Positions 1-7,024 of a stretch of 21,000 nt of DNA are shown here, piece by piece. The position numbers and the translations under genes are program-made. The DNA is from a virus: IMG/VR virus record IMGVR_UViG_3300037264_005395, positions 1 through 21,000 of that record; one strand, 5' to 3'. Positions within the stretch are counted from its first letter, which is position 1. Every line of letters begins with the position of its first letter. The notes under the pieces were generated by a model. That model was given only the letters and a program-made list of their open reading frames with translations. It was not told the DNA's origin and did not search any database.

Positions 1-872
1 CCTTCTACGACGCGGCTTCGCTCACCACGTATATCGACCATTACGGCATGGTGCCGCTGCACCGGGGCAGGTTGACCTGCGATGCCTTCACCTTTGAGCC
101 GGACGAGTGGGCTAAGGCGGAGTCCGGTGATTACCTGCTGTGGTGCGAGTTCACGCTGCTCAGGGGCAAGTACGTCCCCTCGGCTTCGGTGCACCGTTGC
201 GTCATGGGGGTGGACGTGTCGGCGGGCACGAGCGCGACGTGCAGCGCGATTTCGGTGTGGGACGCGGTGCTGCGGGAGAAGGTGTTCCGCTGGATGCGCC
301 GGGACTACCGCCCCGACCGGCTGGCGGAGGTCGCGTTTACCGTCGGCCAGTGGTTCGGGGGCGGAAACGTCAAGGTCATTTTCGAGGGCGGCACGCACGG
401 TTCGACGTTTGGGCTGCGCTTTCGTGAACTCATCGCACAGGCGGGCGGTGAGTGCCCGAACCTTTTTTGGATGGAAGTGGCGGGCCATGGCAAGAACAAG
501 GGCAAGCGTCGGCCCATGCCGGGGTTGTTTTACGAGGGCCAGGGCAAACTTAATCTGTGCGCCAACTACGGTCAGGCGTTGTTCCGAGGGGAGGCGATCT
601 GCCGGGACCGAGAGGCGTTAAAAGAGGGTTTTGCGTTCCAGTTGGGTGCGAGTTCGCTGGTGGAGCACGTAGACTCGCTGGACAAGGGGAACCCCGGCGG
701 GGCCAAGAAGAACCACGGCGACGCCTGGATGGCGGACTGTCTGGCTTGGGAGTTGCTGAGGAGCGATAAAAAAGCGGTCTCCTTGCGGGAAGCGGAGAAG
801 GACGGCTATAGTAGGGTGATGCGAGCTCAGCGTGAGGCGATGGAGGAGGCGTTGGTGGAGGACACGTGGTGA
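1..872 (+). CDS. Terminase large subunit, C-terminal nuclease part (5' end outside window)
   Basis: This is the DNA-packaging motor's nuclease end, which cuts concatemeric phage DNA at the start and finish of packaging. The reading frame is open from base 3, so the gene starts upstream and the ATPase domain is not visible. Three acidic motifs fit the RNase H-like terminase nuclease: 'VMGVDVSAG' with its Asp at codon 213, 'VIFEGG' with its Glu at codon 384, and 'HGDAWMADCLAW' with Asp at codons 720 and 735. These would bind the catalytic metals. The stop at 870-872 overlaps the GTG start of the next gene, so translation is probably coupled. The portal follows after four small genes, the usual packaging-module order. 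The family call is secure; which terminase subgroup it belongs to is not. Confidence 0.9.
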   Translation, partial: FYDAASLTTYIDHYGMVPLHRGRLTCDAFTFEPDEWAKAESGDYLLWCEFTLLRGKYVPSASVHRCVMGVDVSAGTSATCSAISVWDAVLREKVFRWMRRDYRPDRLAEVAFTVGQWFGGGNVKVIFEGGTHGSTFGLRFRELIAQAGGECPNLFWMEVAGHGKNKGKRRPMPGLFYEGQGKLNLCANYGQALFRGEAICRDREALKEGFAFQLGASSLVEHVDSLDKGNPGGAKKNHGDAWMADCLAWELLRSDKKAVSLREAEKDGYSRVMRAQREAMEEALVEDTW

Positions 873-1297
873 ATCTGACGGACGGTTTTTTGCACATCAA
901 GGAAGCGGCGAAGTCGGTCGGCCTTACGGTCGTGTCAGTTCGGATGCACGGCGACGGCGGGCAGTATCGCGCCGAAGTTTTGATTCCTTTGCTGATCGAC
1001 CCGCCAGACGACGGGCAGGCCATTGACTATACGGGCGCGGAGCTTTGCGGATTGCTGGCGACGTTTTCAGGGGAAGCTGTTGCTCGAATGGAAGATCGGT
1101 GCGCAGCCTCGGCGGCGGCGGATAGAGCGGGTCGTTCCGGTCGGCGCACGACGGCGTTGGCCGTCGCCAAACGAGAGGCTGCTGTTGACGATCAGATGGC
1201 GGGCAATATTCGGATGATGCAGGGGAACGCCCGCCCCCTCGACCTTCGTACGGTCGAGGGCCGCCGGTGGAAGCGCGAGCACGCGGGAGCAACGTAA
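866..1297 (+). CDS. Hypothetical protein between terminase and portal
   Basis: I do not recognise this 143-residue protein. Its GTG start at 866 overlaps the terminase stop and is followed directly by a second GTG at 869, so either may be used. Its stop overlaps the ATG of the next gene (TAATG). The N-terminal half, about residues 1-65, has a mixed alpha/beta look ('FLHIKEAAKSVGLTVVSVRM'). The C-terminal half is rich in Ala, Arg and Gln and looks helical or disordered. No signal peptide or membrane segment is visible. A strong hairpin (1236-1260) lies in its last 60 bases. The position suggests a small packaging or head accessory protein, but this is inference from location only. Confidence 0.7.
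   Translation: MVNLTDGFLHIKEAAKSVGLTVVSVRMHGDGGQYRAEVLIPLLIDPPDDGQAIDYTGAELCGLLATFSGEAVARMEDRCAASAAADRAGRSGRRTTALAVAKREAAVDDQMAGNIRMMQGNARPLDLRTVEGRRWKREHAGAT
1236..1260 (+). repeat. Perfect 9-bp inverted repeat (hairpin) inside a CDS
   Basis: CCCTCGACC (1236-1244) and GGTCGAGGG (1252-1260) are exact reverse complements around a 7-base loop. The hairpin lies in the 3' end of the preceding CDS and ends 36 bases before the next ATG at 1297. No T-run follows, so it is not a typical intrinsic terminator. It could affect translation of the next gene or mRNA processing. Confidence 0.5.
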
Positions 1298-1512
1298 TGC
1301 CTGACGACCTGATCGGCTGCGAATGGTTTGAATACGATTCCGTTACGCGGACCTTGAAAGCCGGAGTTGCCTTTGAGGATGGTTCCGGTGGATCGGTCTC
1401 GGTTGATGCTGCCGAGAAACAAACAGCGGAATCGCTTCTGTTTCCATCGGGCCAAATGATCTACATGAGCCAAAAGGGCGATCCGGCGGATTACGACTAT
1501 GATAGTCCGTGA
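1297..1512 (+). CDS. Small hypothetical acidic protein
   Basis: This is a 71-residue, clearly acidic protein. I chose the ATG at 1297 because it overlaps the previous stop as TAATG. An in-frame GTG at 1267 would add 10 residues but has no obvious ribosome-binding site. The segment 'WFEYDSVTRTLKAGVAFEDG' suggests two or three beta strands and loosely resembles small KTSC-like domains, but the match is too weak for a name. It ends 14 bases inside the next gene. No membrane segment is visible. The function is unknown. Confidence 0.65.
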   Translation: MPDDLIGCEWFEYDSVTRTLKAGVAFEDGSGGSVSVDAAEKQTAESLLFPSGQMIYMSQKGDPADYDYDSP

Positions 1513-1804
1513 AATTGACAACCGAGGCGGAGTCAGGACGGTTCGTCTGGTAGACTACTCGACGATGCAGGTCGTGACGGAAGTTCCGTCGCGGGAGCGC
1601 GTTGCGGACGCTTGGGTGGATCATGCCAGTTGGGCGTTGGGCGTGCATCCGCTGGACCGTAAGGAAGCGGAGAAGGACGCGGCGGCGCGGGGCGTGCCCA
1701 CGAAGTTCAATGAGAACGGCGATCCGATGATTCGCAGCGCGAGCCATTTCAAGAAGCTGTATCGCGCGTATGGCCTTATAGACAAGCAGAGTTACTATGG
1801 GTGA
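1499..1804 (+). CDS. Hypothetical protein upstream of HNH gene and portal
   Basis: This is a 101-residue protein. The ATG at 1499 lies within the end of the previous gene, and its stop at 1802-1804 lies inside the start of the HNH gene. The C-terminal pattern, 'KFNENGDPMIRSASHFKKLY' followed by 'GLIDKQSYYG', resembles small proteins I associate with the region before phage portals, where a short beta N-terminus is followed by a helix and a Gly/Tyr tail. That likeness is from memory and was not tested. The middle is charged and helical. No enzymatic motif is seen. The overlapping stops and starts suggest that it belongs to the same transcript as terminase and portal. Confidence 0.7.
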   Translation: MIVREIDNRGGVRTVRLVDYSTMQVVTEVPSRERVADAWVDHASWALGVHPLDRKEAEKDAAARGVPTKFNENGDPMIRSASHFKKLYRAYGLIDKQSYYG

Positions 1805-2303
1805 TGAGACGTGGAAACCAGTCGTCGGTTTTGAAGGTTGGTACTCTGTGTCCGATCAGGGGCGGGTGCGCCGCGATAAGCCTGGCAAGAGCACTTTCCG
1901 TGGCAGGCCGCTAAAACCGTATATTCGGCGCGATGGATACCCATGCGTACGTTTCTGCTGTGACGCCAAAACGAAAGGCATGGCGATTCATCGTCTAGTT
2001 GCCGCTGCGTTTCTTGGTCCATGTCCGGTCGGAAAAGAGGTCAATCATAGAAATGGTAATCGTTCCGATCCGTGCGCATCGAATCTGGAATATGTGACGA
2101 GAAGCGAAAACAACTTGCACGCCTATCGGATTCTGGGCGGCGGCCCTCGTTGTATCGTGAAGATCGACAATGAACAATTATCTAGATTGCGGGCATTGCA
2201 TTTGGTGGGTGTGACACAAAAGGAATTGGCTCGCATGTTTGGAATACATCAATCCCACGTTAGTAAAATTCTATCCGGCCACAGAAGGGTGAGGATTGCG
2301 TAG
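1797..2303 (+). CDS. HNH endonuclease with NUMOD4 domain (homing-type)
   Basis: This is a 168-residue free-standing nuclease of the homing type. An N-terminal NUMOD4 domain is clear ('WKPVVGFEGWYSVSDQGRVR', residues 6-25). The HNH_3 core follows: H65 in 'HRLVAAAFLG', N83-H84 in 'VNHRNGN', then 'SNLEYVTRSENNLHA' (residues 95-109). The C-terminus, residues 138-161 ('TQKELARMFGI', 'HVSKILSG'), is a helix-turn-helix that would bind DNA at the target. All the expected catalytic residues are present. The gene overlaps its upstream neighbour by 8 bases and ends 2 bases before the portal start. Its second half is AT-richer than the neighbours: I count 111 G/C in the 240 bases from 2041. This fits insertion of a mobile gene. 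Such enzymes cut genomes that lack the insertion and spread by repair. Confidence 0.93.
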   Translation: MGDETWKPVVGFEGWYSVSDQGRVRRDKPGKSTFRGRPLKPYIRRDGYPCVRFCCDAKTKGMAIHRLVAAAFLGPCPVGKEVNHRNGNRSDPCASNLEYVTRSENNLHAYRILGGGPRCIVKIDNEQLSRLRALHLVGVTQKELARMFGIHQSHVSKILSGHRRVRIA

Positions 2304-2305
2304 AT

Positions 2306-3994
2306 ATGGCAGGATTTGATCCCGAAAACGAGCAGAGCATGGAGCGGCTCGTCCGGTGTGTTCAATACGCGCGGACCAAGATGAAGCCGATGGTGGAGAA
2401 CCGCCAACTCATCATCGACGAACTGACCGGCCCCTGTCACACCACAAGGAACGTCGCCCGTAATAAGAGAATGCCGATCAATTCGCTGGACGAACTGTTC
2501 GGCACCCTGACCCGCACGCTGGTCGATCAAAACCCCACCTGCCGGGTCGTCAACCACAAACGACAGCGCACCGCCGGGATGCTGCGCGAAGAATTGCAGA
2601 AGCGGATCGTTGAAACGAACCTCTATCTCTCGTTGCAGGATTGCGTGCAGGATGCGTTGATCCGCATGGGGATTATGAAGGTGGGGCTTGCGTCCACTGA
2701 TCGAATGGAGATCGAGGGCCACTGGCATGACGTAGGCAAGCCTTACGCGGATGCCGTGAGCCTGGACAACTTCGTGATCGACCTTCGTGGAAGCCGCGAG
2801 GATGAGATTGACTTCGTGGGCGACGGGTACAGCCGCCGTCTTGATTATCTGCGTGACAATCCGAACTACGATCAGAACGTGGTGGACATGCTCGGTCCTA
2901 ACAAGACGATATCCCGCGAAGGCAAGCGCGCCTATTCCGAGACGCTGCATGATTGGGTGGACCTTCTGGACCTTTATCTGCCCCAAGAGCAGGTGATCGT
3001 TACGATCCCCGATGAAGTGATGGCGATCCCCAAGCCGCTGCGGATCATCCCCTACAACGGGCCGGAAGGCGGGCCGTACCTGTATCTGCGGTTTTCAAGA
3101 TTGCTCGGCTCCATCATTCCGACCGGCCCGGCACCCATGCTGTTTGACCTCCACGACTTCAACAACCGGGCCTATCGGCGGGTGTTCAGGCAGGCGGATC
3201 GTCAGGCGGAGTATTGGACCTATACTGGCGACTCCGAGGCGGACGCCGAAGCCCACAAGGCCGCGTACGACGGCCAGTTCGTTAAGGTCGATAATCCCCA
3301 GGGCGTGCAGCGCAGCGTCAAGGGCGGGGTAAGCCCGCACACGCTCGGCACGGCCCGGCATGGCCGGGACTTGTTCAACGAGCGGGCCGGTAATCTACGG
3401 GCGCAGTCCGGTACCGGCGTTTCCGCTGGTACGCTCGGCCAGGAGGAGCGGTTGGCTCAGGGCGTTGGTCAGATGGTCGGCCACATGCGCAATGAGGTCT
3501 ATAAGTTAACGGGAAAAATCCTCAAAAACTGGGCGCAGTACATCTGGCACGACCCCATGACGCAGGAAACAGTGACACGCTCGGTCGGCGGCAGGCCGGT
3601 CGAAAGTCTGTGGACGCCGGAAGAGCGCGAAGGGGACGTGATCCAGTTCGAGTTCGACATCGTGCCGGGTTCCATGACCATGCGAAGCAACGAGGAACAG
3701 GCGGCGTCGCTGCTGGCGTCCAGCCGGGCGATTATGGAAACGATGCAGTTTCCGGCTACTAAGCCGGTGGTGTTCGACCATGCGTATTTCGCGGAACTGC
3801 TGGGCGAATACGTCAATCAGCCGGAACTGGCCAAGCTGGTGAGTTTCGCGCCCAACGCCGAAAGCGTGGTGCCGGGCACCAAGGCGTCGGTCGGCAAACC
3901 GCCGACCAGTAGGCCGGTCCAGGCTGGAGCGCAACCGAACGACGACGCTGCGGTGGAAAAGCTGATGAACGCGGACGTGCAGACGGCAGCTTGA
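2306..3994 (+). CDS. Portal protein
   Basis: This 562-residue protein should form the dodecameric ring at one capsid vertex through which DNA enters and leaves, and onto which terminase and tail dock. The length fits podovirus-type portals. Supporting segments are the N-terminal helical stem ('MERLVRCVQYARTKMKP'), a central beta-rich wing, and the Gly-rich stretch 'SGTGVSAGTLGQEERLAQG' (about residues 369-387), followed by a long helix with 'NEVYKLTGKILKNWAQ'. That succession is typical of portal cores. A GAGG element at 2291-2294 lies upstream of the ATG. Position between terminase and scaffold/capsid agrees. The C-terminal 50 residues are Pro/Ala-rich and probably flexible. A head-tail connector of another class is the only realistic alternative. 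Confidence 0.87.
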   Translation: MAGFDPENEQSMERLVRCVQYARTKMKPMVENRQLIIDELTGPCHTTRNVARNKRMPINSLDELFGTLTRTLVDQNPTCRVVNHKRQRTAGMLREELQKRIVETNLYLSLQDCVQDALIRMGIMKVGLASTDRMEIEGHWHDVGKPYADAVSLDNFVIDLRGSREDEIDFVGDGYSRRLDYLRDNPNYDQNVVDMLGPNKTISREGKRAYSETLHDWVDLLDLYLPQEQVIVTIPDEVMAIPKPLRIIPYNGPEGGPYLYLRFSRLLGSIIPTGPAPMLFDLHDFNNRAYRRVFRQADRQAEYWTYTGDSEADAEAHKAAYDGQFVKVDNPQGVQRSVKGGVSPHTLGTARHGRDLFNERAGNLRAQSGTGVSAGTLGQEERLAQGVGQMVGHMRNEVYKLTGKILKNWAQYIWHDPMTQETVTRSVGGRPVESLWTPEEREGDVIQFEFDIVPGSMTMRSNEEQAASLLASSRAIMETMQFPATKPVVFDHAYFAELLGEYVNQPELAKLVSFAPNAESVVPGTKASVGKPPTSRPVQAGAQPNDDAAVEKLMNADVQTAA

Positions 3995-4018
3995 CAAGGT
4001 AAGACGGATCGTAATGAT
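3991..4018 (+). promoter_or_regulatory. Candidate sigma70-like promoter before scaffold/capsid genes
   Basis: A perfect TTGACA (3991-3996, spanning the portal stop) is followed after 16 bases by AATGAT (4013-4018, 4 of 6 matches to TATAAT). Alternatively TAATGA lies at 15 bases. It opens the only long forward gap, just upstream of the highly expressed scaffold and capsid genes. Short motifs like this occur by chance, so confidence is low. Confidence 0.28.
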
Positions 4019-4025
4019 TTAGGCG

Positions 4026-4039
4026 AGTCGTAATCGACT
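4026..4039. promoter_or_regulatory. Operator-like palindrome at the expected transcription start
   Basis: AGTCG-TAAT-CGACT is an exact inverted repeat with a 4-base centre. It begins 7 bases after the candidate -10 element, about where transcription would start. It could be a repressor or activator site, or a small RNA hairpin at the 5' end of the transcript. No second copy was noticed in the window. Confidence 0.25.
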
Positions 4040-4142
4040 TACGAAAAACTGAGGGGCGGCGTCCTGACTGATCATCGGGGCGTTTTGCAAACGAACAATG
4101 GGCATCGTGGGCCACGGACACGGCGTCCTTTTCTTTTGCGCC

Positions 4143-4157
4143 CCTTTTTGAAAGGAA
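4143..4157 (+). promoter_or_regulatory. Ribosome-binding site of the scaffold gene, inside a small hairpin
   Basis: AAAGGAA (4151-4157) lies 7 bases before the ATG at 4165, a strong Shine-Dalgarno match. CCTTT (4143-4147) is exactly complementary to AAAGG (4151-4155) with a 3-base loop, so a weak A/T-rich hairpin could hide the site. Confidence 0.45.
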
Positions 4158-4164
4158 TTGGCTC

Positions 4165-5091
4165 ATGCCCGATACCGAGACGATAGCGCCGGAAACAACC
4201 GAGGCCGTTGACGTTGAACAAAGTCCCGTCGAGGCCGCGTCGGCCCGATGGACGGAGGCGCAATACGGCCCGGAGACGGCGGTAGAGACGCCGGAGGCTC
4301 CCGAAGCCGCGCCAGAGGAAAAGGCTGCGCCGGAAGCCAAGGTGGAAGCGGAGCCGGAAATCGACCCCGCGTTTCTGGCGCGGGCCGAAAGCTACGGGTT
4401 GGGCAAGGAGCACTTGTCCGGTATTGACCCGCAGCGAGTGGAGGACATGTTCGCGGCGTTCGACCGCCGGTTGCTGACGCAATCAAGTCCGCAGGCCCCG
4501 CCCGTCGTTGAGCCGAACCCGGCCCCGGCGGCGGAAGTCGCGGCCCAGCCCTTTGAGTTGACCCTCGACCCCGATGAAGTGGGCGAGCCGGTCATCAACG
4601 CCTTCAAGGGCTTACAGACTCAGTTTCAGGAAAAACTCAGTGCGTACGAGGAACGCGATCAGCAACGAGAACAACAGATACGGTCGTTGAACACCATGAT
4701 GGAGATTCAGGCGTTCGACGGCTTTCTCGCTGGAATGGGCGAGCAGTGGAATGACGTATTCGGGAAGGGCGCAACGCTCGACCTGAACGAAAACTCCAAG
4801 GAGTTCAAGGAGCGCGGCAAACTCCTGCAACAGGCGTTTGCGCTCCGGGATGTGTATGCCTCGAAATTCGGGCAGAACCTTCCCCGCGCCGAATTGTTCA
4901 AACGCGCCCACGCCGCCGTTTACTCCGACGAAATCCGCAAGCGGCAGTTGTCGGAACTGAACGGCAAGATGAAAGAGCGGGCGAAACAACACACCGAGCG
5001 ACCCGGCAAACAGGAACGTCCGCCCGCCGCCCCCAGGGAGCAGGCGGAGAACACCTGGAAGGTGGGTATGCGAAAAATAAGGAATTACTAG
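4165..5091 (+). CDS. Probable capsid scaffolding protein
   Basis: This 308-residue protein sits directly before the major capsid gene. It has the typical scaffold architecture: a low-complexity N-terminus rich in Glu, Ala and Pro (residues 1-75), a Pro/Ala linker (about 108-130), a charged coiled coil ('FQEKLSAYEERDQQREQQIR', near 150-180), and a strongly basic C-terminus (about residues 260-308) that would bind the capsid inner face. No protease motif is visible, so it is probably a separate scaffold rather than a protease-scaffold fusion. It would guide capsid assembly and then leave the shell. The stop lies 3 bases before the capsid ATG. The call rests on composition and position; sequence similarity to a named family was not recognised. 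Confidence 0.75.
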   Translation: MPDTETIAPETTEAVDVEQSPVEAASARWTEAQYGPETAVETPEAPEAAPEEKAAPEAKVEAEPEIDPAFLARAESYGLGKEHLSGIDPQRVEDMFAAFDRRLLTQSSPQAPPVVEPNPAPAAEVAAQPFELTLDPDEVGEPVINAFKGLQTQFQEKLSAYEERDQQREQQIRSLNTMMEIQAFDGFLAGMGEQWNDVFGKGATLDLNENSKEFKERGKLLQQAFALRDVYASKFGQNLPRAELFKRAHAAVYSDEIRKRQLSELNGKMKERAKQHTERPGKQERPPAAPREQAENTWKVGMRKIRNY

Positions 5092-5094
5092 GAA

Positions 5095-6159
5095 ATGGCA
5101 ACCATCAACATTGAGGCAGGCGACATTCCTGACCTGTTGATCTCAACCCTTTCGGATTTGCAGAAAGGGGTCTGGTATCAGGAATTCGCCGACATTCAGG
5201 ACTACCCCATCGCCCGGATGATGATGGAGGGCGGGGTAGGCAAGGAAGGCACGGGCCGGTCCTGCACCTTCCGCATGGCGGATGATCCCGGCGACGCCGA
5301 CGGCCACTACGGACTTTACACCGACTTCGACGTGGATCGCGGCGAGCACCTGGCCGAAGGCACGGTTCCGTGGCGGCATATTCGGCACGGCTTCGCGGTG
5401 GACGAGCATGAAGTGTCCATGAACAGCGGCGAAGCGCAGATCGTGGACGATATGGACGTTCAGCGTTCCGCGATGTGGCAGCGGGTGTCCAACGACATCG
5501 AGGGCGGCGCGTGGCAGGTGCCCGCGTCCGGCGACAATCTACTGGAACGCGGCATCCCCTACTACGTGCCGTGGAGTTCGACGGCGCTGGGCAGCTTCAA
5601 CGGAAGCGGCTTGCCTGCCGGTCATACCAGCGTGGCGGGCATTACGCCGTCCGCGCATCTCAAGTACGTGCCGTGGGCCGATACCTACATCAACCCAACG
5701 AGAGCCGACTTGGGCGTGAAGCTGATGAAGATGATCCGCCATATCAACTTCCGGCCTGCGGTAAACGTGAAGGCGGAGCAGACCGGCAAGAACCGGATGT
5801 ATATGGGCAACGAAGTGTTGCAGGACATGGAGACGATGGCGGCGAACCAAAACGATCAGTTGGGGTTCGACATCGGGGCGTCGATGGACAATACCGTCCT
5901 GAAGCGCACGCCGCTGGTCTGGGTTCCGCAGTTGGATACGTCGGCTGCCGCAGCCGCCGATCCGATCTACGTCATCAACCACAGCTACCTGTATCCCAAG
6001 TTTTTGCGCGGCTGGCGGTTCAAGGAATACCCGCCCGCTCCGCTGCCCAAGCAGCGAACGGCCATTGGGATCGAAACGCACGTGACCTTTAACTGGGTTT
6101 GCCCCATTCGCCGTCGGCTTGGCGTCATCGCAAAGAGCGCTCCGTTCGGCGAGAGCTAG
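5095..6159 (+). CDS. Major capsid protein
   Basis: This 354-residue protein is the probable shell subunit, with an HK97-type fold inferred. It follows the scaffold gene, as expected. AAGGA (5080-5084) lies 10 bases before the ATG. The N-terminal stretch 'LQKGVWYQEFADIQDYPIAR' looks like the N-arm of podovirus coat proteins. The middle has 'NPTRADLGVKLMKMIRHINF' (a spine-helix candidate). The C-terminal part, 'FLRGWRFKEYPPAPLPKQRT' then 'THVTFNWVCPIRRRLGVI', ends in beta strands as coat proteins often do. It appears to be full length, with no signal peptide or membrane segment. It would be the most abundant product of this operon. I am confident of the role from position and overall look; the subfamily is open. 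Confidence 0.83.
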   Translation: MATINIEAGDIPDLLISTLSDLQKGVWYQEFADIQDYPIARMMMEGGVGKEGTGRSCTFRMADDPGDADGHYGLYTDFDVDRGEHLAEGTVPWRHIRHGFAVDEHEVSMNSGEAQIVDDMDVQRSAMWQRVSNDIEGGAWQVPASGDNLLERGIPYYVPWSSTALGSFNGSGLPAGHTSVAGITPSAHLKYVPWADTYINPTRADLGVKLMKMIRHINFRPAVNVKAEQTGKNRMYMGNEVLQDMETMAANQNDQLGFDIGASMDNTVLKRTPLVWVPQLDTSAAAAADPIYVINHSYLYPKFLRGWRFKEYPPAPLPKQRTAIGIETHVTFNWVCPIRRRLGVIAKSAPFGES

Positions 6160-6171
6160 GAACTTTTTGTG

Positions 6172-6192
6172 GTGCTGAGCTGAGGCTCGCAC
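6172..6192 (+). repeat. Intercistronic stem-loop after the capsid gene
   Basis: GTGC-T-GAGC (6172-6180) pairs with GCTC-GCAC (6185-6192): eight pairs with one bulged T and a TGAG loop. It lies between the capsid stop and the next ribosome-binding site. No T-run follows, so it may set transcript stability or reduce read-through rather than stop transcription. Confidence 0.4.
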
Positions 6193-6211
6193 CCGGATAG
6201 GAGAAACCATC

Positions 6212-7024
6212 ATGCGCGAAGCACAATCACTAGGGCGAGTCGATACCGGTCCAAGTCCTCGAATCTGGCATAACTGCCCGTGGCACGCCATCCAGCAAGG
6301 TACGCGGCGGGGAATCGCCAAACACGAGGATTTCGAGAACTTCCCCGACTTGTCTACAACCGCGGTTACGGGTTTGTACGCCTCGTACGCCGCCACCGGC
6401 GCGACCATCAAGGGCAATCTGGTTGATGAGTTCGGAGTGGCCGAACTGACCGTGGACGCGGACGCGGATCAGGAAGCGATCATTCAGAGTTCCGGCGGAA
6501 TCGGGACGATGATCGAGTTCATCAATCCGACAACGGCCAATCCCCACGAAATCTGGTTTGAGGCTCGGTACAAGCTGACCGCCGCCGTATTCGCGGGCAA
6601 CAGCTTCATCGGCTTTCAAGAGTCAGTTGTTCCCGCAACGGGTACGGTGATTACCACCAGCGGCGTGATGACCGATCACGACTTTTTCGGTTTCTCGACG
6701 CTCGAAGCCACTCCGACGATCCTAAACTTAACCTACAAGGAAGAGGGGTCTACGGTCCAGGTTCCGATTACCACGGTGGCGACGATGGCGACCGGGACGT
6801 GGATCAATGTTGGGTTCCATTACAACCCGCTCTGGCCGAACGGCCACAAGATTGCCGTTTATGCCAACAACGACAAGAACGCCACCAAGGTCACTAAGGC
6901 CAATATGGACGCGGCCACGTTCCCGAAAGACGTGGCGATGGCGTTCACGGCGGCGATTATGAACGTCACGGACATTGAAGCCATGACGATCGACTGGTAT
7001 CGCGTGGCGATGCTGGAACTGTAG
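6212..7024 (+). CDS. Structural protein, beta-sandwich-like; possible decoration protein
   Basis: This is a 270-residue protein. The start is set by ATAGGAG (6197-6203), 8 bases before the ATG. After a basic N-terminal arm (residues 1-50), the body from about 60 to 270 is almost all beta strands with Thr/Val/Ala-rich turns. Segments such as 'MIEFINPTTANPHEIWFEAR' and 'ATGTWINVGFHYNPLWPNGH' resemble concanavalin/laminin-G-type sandwiches ('...W..v...y'). No catalytic motif is seen. Directly downstream of the capsid gene, such a protein is often a capsid decoration or head-fibre protein, but it could also be a minor head protein. The gene ends exactly where the next one starts. Coding status is firm; the role is inferred. 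Confidence 0.78.
   Translation: MREAQSLGRVDTGPSPRIWHNCPWHAIQQGTRRGIAKHEDFENFPDLSTTAVTGLYASYAATGATIKGNLVDEFGVAELTVDADADQEAIIQSSGGIGTMIEFINPTTANPHEIWFEARYKLTAAVFAGNSFIGFQESVVPATGTVITTSGVMTDHDFFGFSTLEATPTILNLTYKEEGSTVQVPITTVATMATGTWINVGFHYNPLWPNGHKIAVYANNDKNATKVTKANMDAATFPKDVAMAFTAAIMNVTDIEAMTIDWYRVAMLEL

Noticed and set aside
2249-2986. 245-codon reverse ORF opposite the portal
   Set aside because: It lies wholly over the HNH end and portal gene, His/Ile/Arg-rich composition, typical antisense shadow in GC-rich coding DNA.
4116-4138. Possible intrinsic terminator (GGAC...GTCC followed by TTTTCTTTT)
   Set aside because: Only a 4-bp stem, and a terminator just before the scaffold gene would not make sense unless regulated.
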